NCBI GenBank assembly: GCA_035352895.1
Contig: DAOPYN010000001.1
Coordinates: 132,658 to 196,657 of the forward strand
Direction: 5' to 3'
Length of the DNA: 64,000 bases
Source of the DNA: UBA5070 sp035352895
GTDB taxonomy: Bacteria; Fibrobacterota; Fibrobacteria; UBA5070
Positions 41,219 to 49,075 of this stretch are shown one piece after another. The position numbers were made by a program, and so were the translations under genes. Below the pieces are notes generated by a model that was not told where the DNA came from, searched no databases, and saw only the letters and a list, made by a program, of their open reading frames with translations. Position 1 is the first letter of the stretch. Each line of letters begins with the position of its first letter.

Positions 41219-43054
41219 TCAATTGAAGTCGTCCGGACTCAGGAGATCCTCGGGACGGGGCGGGATCGGTTCCGGTTCGTTGGGGTTGTCCAGCTGGGTC
41301 GGAGGAGGCTTGCGGGGCCCCAGGCGGGTCTTGGTGGTGTCCTCGCGTTCATCCCCCTCCTCGAAGTCCAGGGGATCCCGACGGGTGGTGATCCCGATGG
41401 TGAAGTCCTTGGGGCCATCCAGGGCGGCCTGTGCCGCCTTGGCCCAGACTGTGCCGGGAAGGGTGTCCACCACGGTCTGGTAGGCCTTGCGGGCGGCAGC
41501 CGTGTCCAGGATCAGGTTGTGCTGGATCCATGCCTGCGCGTAGAGGGATTTCTTCCAGGCTTGGGTCCCGCGCCAGGACAGGATCCGTTCATAGGCAGCC
41601 AGGGCCGCCTTGGGATCCTTGGCGTCCATCCAGAGGTCCTCGGCGGTCTTGTAGACGGCCTCGGCGGAATCTTCTCGGGTCACCGTCGTGACCGGAACGC
41701 CGGCCAGCCTCTGGGCGGTCTTGGCGAACTCGGTTCCCGGGTAGGATGAAACCACACCCAGCCATGGGGACGAGAGTCCCTGACGCGCGGTCGAAGAGTC
41801 CTGGTCGGCGATCCAGGCCAGGGCGTAGGAGGCCCGCGCCTTTTCCGTCCGCGGTGCGGCGGTATCGGTAAGCACACGGTTGTAGGCGGCCCGGGCGCTG
41901 TCCTTGTTGTCCAGTTGCAGCAGGTACAGTTCGGCTAGGGAGAAGTTCCAGGAGAACCTGGTGGAGTCCGTCAGATTCTGCTCCCTGAGTCGGGCGAGAC
42001 TCGACAACGCGTCGGCGAGCGCCTTGGCTCGCAGCCCCCAGAAGGTTGATCCGCCGGTGCGGGATCCGATCAGGTACACGCGCAACGCCTCGCGGTCGTC
42101 GATCCGACGGATGCGCGCGTCGTCGCCCAGAAGCACCATGCCCTCGGCCACCTTGTCCGGAGGCACGAGCATGCGTTCCAGGGCCATCAGGTCGACGATG
42201 GCTTCCGAATACCAGCCGTTGGCCAGTTCGATGCGGCCGATTTCCACCAATATCTCGGACTCGGAACGCTGGAAGTCGTGCGCCAACAGGTTGCGCAGCG
42301 CGGCGATGGCTTCCTTCGGCTTGCCTTGGCGGTCCAGGGCGAGTGCCGCGCGGATCCTGGCCGTGGACCGCTGCACGTAGGGAAGATGGAGGATCTCCTC
42401 GCGCAGGAAGAATTCCCGCGCCGGTGTCCAATCGGACTGCGCCCAGGCCAGGTTGCCGCCCAGCCAAGCGGCCTGCGCCTTGCGCGCCACGGGCGCGTCG
42501 CGGATGGCCAGCAGGCGCGAGAGTTCCGCGCGGGCGGCCAGGGTGTCGAACCGGCCCAGCGCCAACTGCGCGCGAAGCCACGCCAGGCTGGCCGCTCCGC
42601 CCTCGATGCGCGCGCTGTCCAGGCGCTTCATCCAGTCGGCGGCTTCGGTGTGCCGACCCAGGGCCAGGAGGCATTCCACCTCGCCCTGGATGGCGCCCAT
42701 CCATCGTTTGCTCGCCGGATGCCTCTCGTAGATCTCCAGGTAGGTGCGGCAGGCCGCGTCGTGCTGCGAAAGCCTCTGCTGGGCGTGGCCGATCAGGATC
42801 AAGGCCTCGGGATGCCAGGAACTGTCCTTGGGCCAGAGTTCCAGGATCTTGGATCCCTTGACGATGGTCCGCTCGTACAGCGCCCGTTCCTCGGGAGACA
42901 CCGCCACCGTGTCCAGGGGATTCTTGCGCAGGCGCCGCTCGCGGGAGGATTCCGCCATCTCCCAGGCCTTGCGCTCGTTGAACAGGGTGTTCAGCCACAG
43001 ACACCCGGACAGCGCGGGGAGCATGGCCAGGGCCAGGAAGGGGCGGAGTCTCAT
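41219..43054 (-). CDS. Large TPR-repeat lipoprotein
   Basis: A 611-residue lipoprotein (lipobox ALSGC, cysteine 18) made almost entirely of helical repeats with TPR character: SWHPEALILIGHAQQRLSQH, ALGRHTEAADWMKRL, AQSDWTPAREFFLREEI, AAYERILSWRGTQAW. The tail is Pro/Asp/Glu-rich (DLLSPDDFN end). Such proteins act as periplasmic or outer-membrane scaffolds in envelope assembly. ATG overlaps the upstream protease gene stop as ATGA. It precedes rlpA by 7 bases, so the three genes form an envelope-maintenance unit. Precise function unknown. Confidence 0.82.
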   Translation of the reverse strand: MRLRPFLALAMLPALSGCLWLNTLFNERKAWEMAESSRERRLRKNPLDTVAVSPEERALYERTIVKGSKILELWPKDSSWHPEALILIGHAQQRLSQHDAACRTYLEIYERHPASKRWMGAIQGEVECLLALGRHTEAADWMKRLDSARIEGGAASLAWLRAQLALGRFDTLAARAELSRLLAIRDAPVARKAQAAWLGGNLAWAQSDWTPAREFFLREEILHLPYVQRSTARIRAALALDRQGKPKEAIAALRNLLAHDFQRSESEILVEIGRIELANGWYSEAIVDLMALERMLVPPDKVAEGMVLLGDDARIRRIDDREALRVYLIGSRTGGSTFWGLRAKALADALSSLARLREQNLTDSTRFSWNFSLAELYLLQLDNKDSARAAYNRVLTDTAAPRTEKARASYALAWIADQDSSTARQGLSSPWLGVVSSYPGTEFAKTAQRLAGVPVTTVTREDSAEAVYKTAEDLWMDAKDPKAALAAYERILSWRGTQAWKKSLYAQAWIQHNLILDTAAARKAYQTVVDTLPGTVWAKAAQAALDGPKDFTIGITTRRDPLDFEEGDEREDTTKTRLGPRKPPPTQLDNPNEPEPIPPRPEDLLSPDDFN

Positions 43055-45420
43055 GGCCACATCGGCTCCCAGGAAGTCTGGGCCCAGACCGAAGTCCGGG
43101 CCAGGGGCAGGATCCGGTCGGCCATCTCCGCCAGGGGAGTCCGGTCGGGATCCAGGCTCTGGGCCAGGCGGGAGAGTCCGGCCAGGGCGGCCGGTTGGGC
43201 GGGGATGCGCCAGTCCGTGGTGGGCTCGCCTTGCAGACCGGCCTTTCGGCCCGCCCAGCGCACGGCCGCCTGGAGGTCGCCCAAGGTGTCCACCAGGCCC
43301 AGATCCACCGCGCGCGATCCGGAGAAGATCCGACCGCCGTCCACGCGCTCGAAGCTCGCCGAATCCATCTTGCGCCACTTGCGCACCTGGCCCGAGAACT
43401 CCACGTGGGCGTCCTTGACGAATTCCGACAGCCGCAGCGATTCCGTGGAATCCAGCGGGCCGTAGGGGCTGGCCGCACCGGCGTGGGGGGCGGTGCGGAG
43501 GCGCTCCACCCCGATTCCCAGGCTGTCCAGGAGTCCCTGGATGGAGACCTTCGCGGCGAAGGCTCCGATCGAGCCCACCACGGCTTCCGGTTCGGAGAAG
43601 ATCCGGCCGGAGGGGAGCGCGAGGAGGTAGGCGCCCGATGCGCAGGTGGAGCCGATGCTCGCCGCCACGGGCTTCTTGGCGGCGAGCTTCTCCACCGAGC
43701 GGCGCATACGTTCGGATCCGGAAACGGCTCCACCGGGGGATCCGATCCGCAGGACCACGCCGGCGACGTTCGGGTCCGCCGCCAGGGCATCCAGGGTGGC
43801 GGCGACCTCGTTGGCGGGAAGGCTCGCCGACCAGGGGGTCATTCCCGCCTCTCCCCGTTGGTCCACGATCTGTCCCTGGATCGGGACGACCACGATCCTC
43901 CGGGGGCTGCCCCAGTCGATGTCGCGTTCGCCGGCCAATTCCAGCTTGGACCAGCCCTGGCGACCCACTCCGGCCCACTTGCGCAGGTCGGATTCCAGGA
44001 TCAGGGTGTCCACCAGGCGCGAAGCCTGCGCGCGACGCGGAAGGAGGGATGCGCTGTCCACGAAGCGGAGGAACGCGACGGGATCCAGCTTGCGCCCTCC
44101 CACGATCCCCGCCATCATGGTGGAATCCAGGTCGCGCAGGAATCGCTCCATGTTCTCGCGCGCCGGTGCGCTCATGTGGTCGGACTGCCAGGTCTCCATG
44201 GCCGATTTCCAGGCCCCGGTCTTGGCCACCTGCACCTGGACCCCGAGCTTCCCCAGCGCCTTGCCGAAGAACAGCAGATCCATCCCGAGGCCGCGCACGT
44301 GCACGCTCCCGTCGGGGCTCATGGCCAGGCGATCGCACGCGGAGGCGGCGTAGAGGGTGGCGTAGTCGAGGTCCTGGGTCCAGCCGAGCACTTCGATTCC
44401 CGAACGGCGCAGCTCCAGGATCTGTCGGTGCACCAGGCCGGCCACCGTGGGGGACATCTTGGTGCGGCCGAAATGCAACACCACCTTGCGGACGCCTGCC
44501 GTGCGGGAGATCTGGCGGAAATCCTCCCGCAATTTCGGCAGTCCAGCCGGCGAACTCCCGAACCAGGAAGGCTTGCCGGATTCCGTCAGATTCCCGGGCA
44601 GCCGGTAGAGCAGGACCGGAGAGGTGGAGGTGGCGGAAGGCAGCGCCTGGCGGGAGAAGCGCACCCCGGCCGAGTGGAACTCGGGGCCGGTGGAGGCGGG
44701 GACGGAACGCGAGAACACACCCAACGCCGGATCCAGCTGCACGGTGACGCCCATGGAATACCGGGAAAGGGCCTCGGGATCCACCCGCGTGTCCAGGGCC
44801 AGCCAGGGGAAGGGGCGGATGCGGAGCGCGGCTTCGTAGACGGGGAAGTCCCATGCGGAGCGCATCCAAGCAGCGCCCAGCAGGTAGGTTTCCAGGCCCA
44901 CCTGCACGTCCCAGGCTCCGCGGGGGCGCACGGCGACTCCCAGGCGGTTTCCGGTGGAACGGCTGCCGTCGCGGCCGCGGAGGTTGGGCATGAGCCATCC
45001 GAAGGCGATGCGGTCGGATGGCTGCCATTGCAGGCCCAGGTCGGCGCTCCATCCGGTGGAGGTGGAATCGATGCTCTGACGGATCGCGGCCACGCCGACC
45101 GCGAAGGAGGGGTGGATCCACGTGCCGAAACCCAGCCGCCAGTGCGATTTCTCCACGGCGGTGCCCGCCTTGGTGCGGTCCCAGCCAACAGCGAATCCGC
45201 TGGTGCCGATCCGGACCAGGTCCTGGCCCATGGGCTGGCCGCCTCCCGATTGCAGGGCCAGTTCCGCCTCGTCCATCACGGCCAATCCGGCCGGGTTGGT
45301 CTCCAGGGAGAGGATCCCATCGGGGTCGGATAGACCGAATGCCGCTGATGGGTACGGTTGGGCGACCGACAGGACGGGCAGGAGCAACAGTGCGCAGTGA
45401 GATGTCTTCACCATCTGCAA
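43051..45420 (-). CDS. SppA-type S49 protease fused to an N-terminal outer-membrane barrel-like domain
   Basis: A 789-residue exported protein. Signal peptide about 1-20. The first 265 residues look like a PorV/UPF0164-type beta-barrel region (GILSLETNPAGLAVMDEAEL, FAVGVAAIRQS, LGVAVRPRG). The rest is a tandem S49 (SppA) protease: catalytic lysine in KTGAWKSAME near residue 403 and catalytic serine in TCASGAYLLAL near 598, followed by VVGSIGAFA. SppA normally degrades signal peptides at the inner membrane; here the barrel-like part suggests outer-membrane association or a tandem-domain relative. The start may be residue 1 or M3. It is coupled to the TPR lipoprotein gene. Confidence 0.82.
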   Translation of the reverse strand: MQMVKTSHCALLLLPVLSVAQPYPSAAFGLSDPDGILSLETNPAGLAVMDEAELALQSGGGQPMGQDLVRIGTSGFAVGWDRTKAGTAVEKSHWRLGFGTWIHPSFAVGVAAIRQSIDSTSTGWSADLGLQWQPSDRIAFGWLMPNLRGRDGSRSTGNRLGVAVRPRGAWDVQVGLETYLLGAAWMRSAWDFPVYEAALRIRPFPWLALDTRVDPEALSRYSMGVTVQLDPALGVFSRSVPASTGPEFHSAGVRFSRQALPSATSTSPVLLYRLPGNLTESGKPSWFGSSPAGLPKLREDFRQISRTAGVRKVVLHFGRTKMSPTVAGLVHRQILELRRSGIEVLGWTQDLDYATLYAASACDRLAMSPDGSVHVRGLGMDLLFFGKALGKLGVQVQVAKTGAWKSAMETWQSDHMSAPARENMERFLRDLDSTMMAGIVGGRKLDPVAFLRFVDSASLLPRRAQASRLVDTLILESDLRKWAGVGRQGWSKLELAGERDIDWGSPRRIVVVPIQGQIVDQRGEAGMTPWSASLPANEVAATLDALAADPNVAGVVLRIGSPGGAVSGSERMRRSVEKLAAKKPVAASIGSTCASGAYLLALPSGRIFSEPEAVVGSIGAFAAKVSIQGLLDSLGIGVERLRTAPHAGAASPYGPLDSTESLRLSEFVKDAHVEFSGQVRKWRKMDSASFERVDGGRIFSGSRAVDLGLVDTLGDLQAAVRWAGRKAGLQGEPTTDWRIPAQPAALAGLSRLAQSLDPDRTPLAEMADRILPLARTSVWAQTSWEPMWP

Positions 45421-45445
45421 AGTAGGGATTTCCGCGTCGGAGATT

Positions 45446-45910
45446 TCAGGAACGTGCGAAGATCGTCGCCGCCAGGAGGGGGTCGATCACCGCCAGGACG
45501 GCCAGGAGCACCAGCTGGGCCCTCCAGGAAAGAAGCAGCCGATCGTTGTTGCGATCGGTGTGGTAGGGCAGTTGGTCCAGATCCAGGTACCGGTCCCAGG
45601 ATCGGAAGACGCGGGAGGGCCATGCCTCCAGGGCCAGAAGCAGGACGACTGCGACGATCTGGATCCACAGCACCGGGCCGGTGGCCGTCTTCGCCCCGAT
45701 CGCCCGACTGGCCAGCTGCGGGGCCACCATCAGGGCGGCTCCCATCCAGAAAAGAGAGTCGGAAAGCCTCACCATGCGAGCTTCCCGCACGGTGAGAAGG
45801 CGGCGGAGGCAGAAGCCGCGTCCGAACAACGCGCCGGTCATGGTGGCGAACCCGATGGTGGCCACGGCATCGAGTCCCGCCACGAGAAGGGTGCGCGCCA
45901 GCGGGCTCAT
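45446..45910 (-). CDS. Small integral membrane protein, function unknown
   Basis: A 154-residue protein with four probable transmembrane helices (about 8-28, 50-70, 80-98 and 128-148) and a charged loop SWDRYLDLDQLPYHTDRNNDR. I do not recognise the family. It overlaps thiE by 4 bases (ATGA) and is followed 25 bases later by the SppA-like gene, so it is co-transcribed with both. Confidence 0.7.
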   Translation of the reverse strand: MSPLARTLLVAGLDAVATIGFATMTGALFGRGFCLRRLLTVREARMVRLSDSLFWMGAALMVAPQLASRAIGAKTATGPVLWIQIVAVVLLLALEAWPSRVFRSWDRYLDLDQLPYHTDRNNDRLLLSWRAQLVLLAVLAVIDPLLAATIFARS

Positions 45911-46557
45911 CTACGTAGAGCCTTCGCGTCGCGCACCAGGGATTCCAGGTCGGCGAAGGCTTTCGTCGGATCGGGAGCCATGGTGACGGCGGTGACCACC
46001 GCCACGCGGTCGGCGCCGGCCAGGATCACGTCCCGGACGTTGCCGGGGTGGATGCCGCCCATGGTGGTCACGGGCACGGTGGCCAGGGAAGTCACCTCGC
46101 GGACCATGTCCAGGCCGACGGGATGCACGGCCACCTGCTTCGTGTTGGTGGGGAAGACCGGTCCGATGTTGATGTAGTCGGCGCCTTCCCGGATGGCCTG
46201 CCGGGCCTGGGATGCGTCGTGGGTGGAGCGCCCGATGGTCTTTTCCGCTCCCAGGATGGATCTGGCCTCGGCGGTGTGGAGATCACCTTGTCCCAAGTGG
46301 ACACCGTCGCAGTCGACGCAGGCGGCGATGTCCACCCGGTCGTTGAGCAGAAGCCACACGCCCAGCTCGCGGCAGGTGGCCGCGATGATCCTGGCCTTTT
46401 CCAGGTAGGTGCGCGCATCGCAGGTCTTGTCGCGGAACTGCACCAGTCGCAATCCGCCCCGGGCCGCCTGGCGGATGATCTCCGTTTCCGGCCGGCCTTG
46501 GTTGAGCGCCGGATCGGTGACGAGATACACGTGGACTTGGGTGAAGTCGATCGCCAT
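45907..46557 (-). CDS. thiE: Thiamine-phosphate synthase
   Basis: A 216-residue TIM-barrel enzyme joining HMP-PP and the thiazole phosphate to give thiamine phosphate. Key motifs are LVQFRDK, LLLNDRVDIA, DGVHLGQGDL, GRSTHD, YINIGPVFPTNTK and VTTMGGIHPGN. ATG 46557 (MAIDFTQV) is preferred to an upstream in-frame alternative. No TPP riboswitch was recognised upstream, and other thi genes are not in the window. It is embedded in the minus-strand run between an HD-GYP-like gene and a membrane protein gene. Confidence 0.95.
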   Translation of the reverse strand: MAIDFTQVHVYLVTDPALNQGRPETEIIRQAARGGLRLVQFRDKTCDARTYLEKARIIAATCRELGVWLLLNDRVDIAACVDCDGVHLGQGDLHTAEARSILGAEKTIGRSTHDASQARQAIREGADYINIGPVFPTNTKQVAVHPVGLDMVREVTSLATVPVTTMGGIHPGNVRDVILAGADRVAVVTAVTMAPDPTKAFADLESLVRDAKALRR

Positions 46558-46590
46558 GGTTCCAATGGTACTCAATGTCCCCGGTGGAGG

Positions 46591-47778
46591 TCAGCGTCTC
46601 ACCACGCCGTAGCCCTCGCCCCACAGCTGCCGGTGGTTGAGCTTCTCCAGCACGGGATGGGAGCGGGGGACGATCTCGACGATGGCCTGGGCGGGGTCGC
46701 CGACGTCCCGTGGGGCGTAGATGGGCAGCAGTTTCCCGTCGGGATCCGTGATCGCGCGGACCTCGGGTTGCTTGAGGTCGTCCGTGCGTCGTGTGACCAC
46801 GGCGAGTTCCTTGGAACGGAGCCTGACCACCAGTCCGGGATGGAAGATTCCCAGCTTGCGCGCGAAGACCTGGGTGATCTGGGCGTCCACGATCGAGCCG
46901 CGCAGCTGGAACAGACCTTGGACCGCGTTGGGGCCCTGGATGGCGGCCCGGTACACGCGTGCTTTGCCCATCGCGCTGTAGATGTCGGCGATTCCCAGGA
47001 TCCTGGCCAGGACGTGGATCTGCTCCCCCTCCAGCGCGTTGGGGTATCCGCTTCCGTTGATCCGTTCGTGGTGCTGCTCCACCACGGAAAGCCACAGCGG
47101 ATCCCGCACTCCGGCGGCTTCCAGGAGGTTCCGGCTCGCCAAGGGATGGACGCGGACTTCCTCCTGCTGTTCTTCGGTGAGCGGCTCGCTTTGCCGGTCC
47201 AGCACCTCCTGGAGTTCCAGGAAGCCGATGTCGCGGGTGAGCGCGGCCGCCATCAGGATCCTGCGATCCTCCGCTCCGTGTCCCATCGCCTGGGCCACCA
47301 GGTCGCAGATGGCCGCCGAGTGGATGGCGTGCAGGGTGCCGTAGCGGCACACCTGGCAAAGCTCCAGGGAGGCGAGGAAGGCGTCCGGATCCTTGCCCAT
47401 CTGGATCTGGATGCCTCGGACCAGATCCAGGGTGCGCTCCATCACCGGAGTGGTGCGCCGTCCCAGCACATCGGCGACCAGTTCCCACAGCGAAAACGAC
47501 AGCCGCTCCACGGTCTGGAAGAATTTCGGAGTGGACGAGGGTGTATCCCCCGAGGGGGGCTTCTGCCGCCAAAGGCTGACCTGGGGCTGTGCGGGCGTGC
47601 CGGACGGGGGGGCGGGCGTCTCCCTCAGGTAGCCACGCATCCACAACTGCTTGGATTGGGCGATATCCGCCACGGGCGTGCCCCGGGGGAGGAGCATGCG
47701 GCCCAGGGAATCGACGATGTCGTTGTCCAGGCTCTTGCCGACGGCGACATCTTCCCGGTCGACGGGTACCAGTTCCAT
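46591..47778 (-). CDS. HD-GYP-like protein with substituted catalytic residues
   Basis: A 395-residue protein whose central part (about 145-290) follows the HD-GYP fold: HAIHSAAICDLVAQAMG, AAALTRDIGFLEL, HPLASRNLLEAAGV, VVEQHHERINGSGYP, ARILGIADIYSAM. The HD dyad reads R-D near residue 176 (His missing), and the GYP region has N in place of the usual D (HHERIN rather than HHERxD). It may therefore be a non-catalytic c-di-GMP-type receptor or a divergent hydrolase. A C-terminal domain (about 310-395) is of unknown fold. Confidence 0.8.
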   Translation of the reverse strand: MELVPVDREDVAVGKSLDNDIVDSLGRMLLPRGTPVADIAQSKQLWMRGYLRETPAPPSGTPAQPQVSLWRQKPPSGDTPSSTPKFFQTVERLSFSLWELVADVLGRRTTPVMERTLDLVRGIQIQMGKDPDAFLASLELCQVCRYGTLHAIHSAAICDLVAQAMGHGAEDRRILMAAALTRDIGFLELQEVLDRQSEPLTEEQQEEVRVHPLASRNLLEAAGVRDPLWLSVVEQHHERINGSGYPNALEGEQIHVLARILGIADIYSAMGKARVYRAAIQGPNAVQGLFQLRGSIVDAQITQVFARKLGIFHPGLVVRLRSKELAVVTRRTDDLKQPEVRAITDPDGKLLPIYAPRDVGDPAQAIVEIVPRSHPVLEKLNHRQLWGEGYGVVRR

Positions 47779-47825
47779 ACGGATCGATTATGCCACTTCG
47801 CGCCCGATCGCGGAAGGGGGCGGGA

Positions 47826-49013
47826 TCAGGACTTGGTGGCCACCTTGCGGTAGATGCCCACCAGATGGGGGATCACCACATCCCAGGAAAACATCCGACG
47901 GGTCCGGTCGCGGGCTCCCGCCACCAGTCTGCGGGCGAGATCCGGGTCGTCGGCCAACGTACGCAGGCGCTCGGCGAGGGCGCGGGGGTCTCCCGGTGGA
48001 GCCAGGAGTCCGGATTCCCCATGCACCACCACGTCGGGGATGCCGCCCACGTCGGAGCCCACCAGGGGAAGGCCCATTTCCGCGGCTTCGATCAACACCA
48101 CTCCCAATCCTTCGGTGTCGCCCTTGGAATCCACCACGGCGGGCAGGACGAAGACGCTGGCGCGGGCGTAGGCGGCGGCGAGGTCCTCCGTGGAAAGCTT
48201 CCCGGTGAAACGGATCCGCCCGTCGCCGGTGGCGCCCGCCCGCTCCATGAGCGCCGGGGTCCGGTCGCCGTGGCCCACGATGGTCAGGCGGAATCGTTCC
48301 CCTTCCAGGAACGCCATGGCGTCGATCAGGTGTTCGATCCCCTTGCGTTCGATGTGCCTGCCCACGAAGAGGATCTCGAAGGGCTCGTCGGGAGCGCGTT
48401 CGGGGCTGGCCTTGGTTTCGCCTTCCGGGAGGGTGGTGCCGTAGGGGGAGAGCTCCACGGCCACCTCGCGCACGTCGTGGATCCGGCCCCGCGTGAAGGA
48501 GCTGTTGCAGAGCACCGCCTGCGCCTGGCCCAGGAGCCAGCGCAGGATGGGGCGGATCCACTTCTTGCGGCGCATCAGGAGCAGTTCCGCTCCGTGGAAG
48601 TTCAACACCACGGGGAGCTTCGCGCGGATGCGGCCCGCCTGGGCGATCAGGCCGTGGGGGAATGGCCAGTGGCAGTGGATCGCGTCGAACCGGCCCGGCG
48701 CGCACAGTTTCCAGCAGGACCGGAAGCCGGAGATGATGTAGGGGACCGCCAGGAGCTGGAGCCAAGGCTTGGTGCGGGTCTTGGTGGCGGCGCCTTCGTC
48801 GTGCGTGAGGATCTCGGTGGCGGCGGAGGAGTAGCGGAACCGGTGGACGGTCACGCCGTCGATCTTGTGGCTGGGAAGTCCCTTCCAGGAGGGCGCGAGG
48901 ATCTCGACTTCCACTCCGGCCTGGACCAGTCGGCGGACGGATTCGCGCATCCACGGCACTTCGGAGTCGTCGTGGCGGCGTGGATAGACGGAAGTGAGGA
49001 ACAGGACCCGCAT
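47826..49013 (-). CDS. Glycosyltransferase family 4 (GT-B)
   Basis: A 395-residue retaining GT-B transferase. N-terminal acceptor domain starts with MRVLFLTSVYPRRHDDSE; donor domain has ILFVGRHIERKGIEHLIDAM, LTIVGHGDR, and the conserved EGLGVVLIEAAEMGLPLVGSD with the GT4 E-x7-E spacing. It starts 62 bases from the divergent dsbD. A frame extension upstream is ignored because ATG 49013 gives a standard N-terminus. It is the first gene of the long minus-strand run. Sugar donor and acceptor are unknown. Confidence 0.9.
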   Translation of the reverse strand: MRVLFLTSVYPRRHDDSEVPWMRESVRRLVQAGVEVEILAPSWKGLPSHKIDGVTVHRFRYSSAATEILTHDEGAATKTRTKPWLQLLAVPYIISGFRSCWKLCAPGRFDAIHCHWPFPHGLIAQAGRIRAKLPVVLNFHGAELLLMRRKKWIRPILRWLLGQAQAVLCNSSFTRGRIHDVREVAVELSPYGTTLPEGETKASPERAPDEPFEILFVGRHIERKGIEHLIDAMAFLEGERFRLTIVGHGDRTPALMERAGATGDGRIRFTGKLSTEDLAAAYARASVFVLPAVVDSKGDTEGLGVVLIEAAEMGLPLVGSDVGGIPDVVVHGESGLLAPPGDPRALAERLRTLADDPDLARRLVAGARDRTRRMFSWDVVIPHLVGIYRKVATKS

Positions 49014-49075
49014 CGCCCCAAGATAGGTGCCGACGGGTCCGATTTGGTGGAGGTAGGTAGATTCCTCCTTCAACT

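Noticed and set aside
41219..45121. One 1300-codon protein joining the TPR lipoprotein to upstream sequence
   Set aside because: The upstream part is a shadow of the SppA-like gene; the true start is ATG 43054 with a lipobox, overlapping the protease stop as ATGA.
45907..46590. TPP riboswitch upstream of thiE
   Set aside because: The gap before thiE is only 33 bases and lacks the CTGAGA-type TPP motif.
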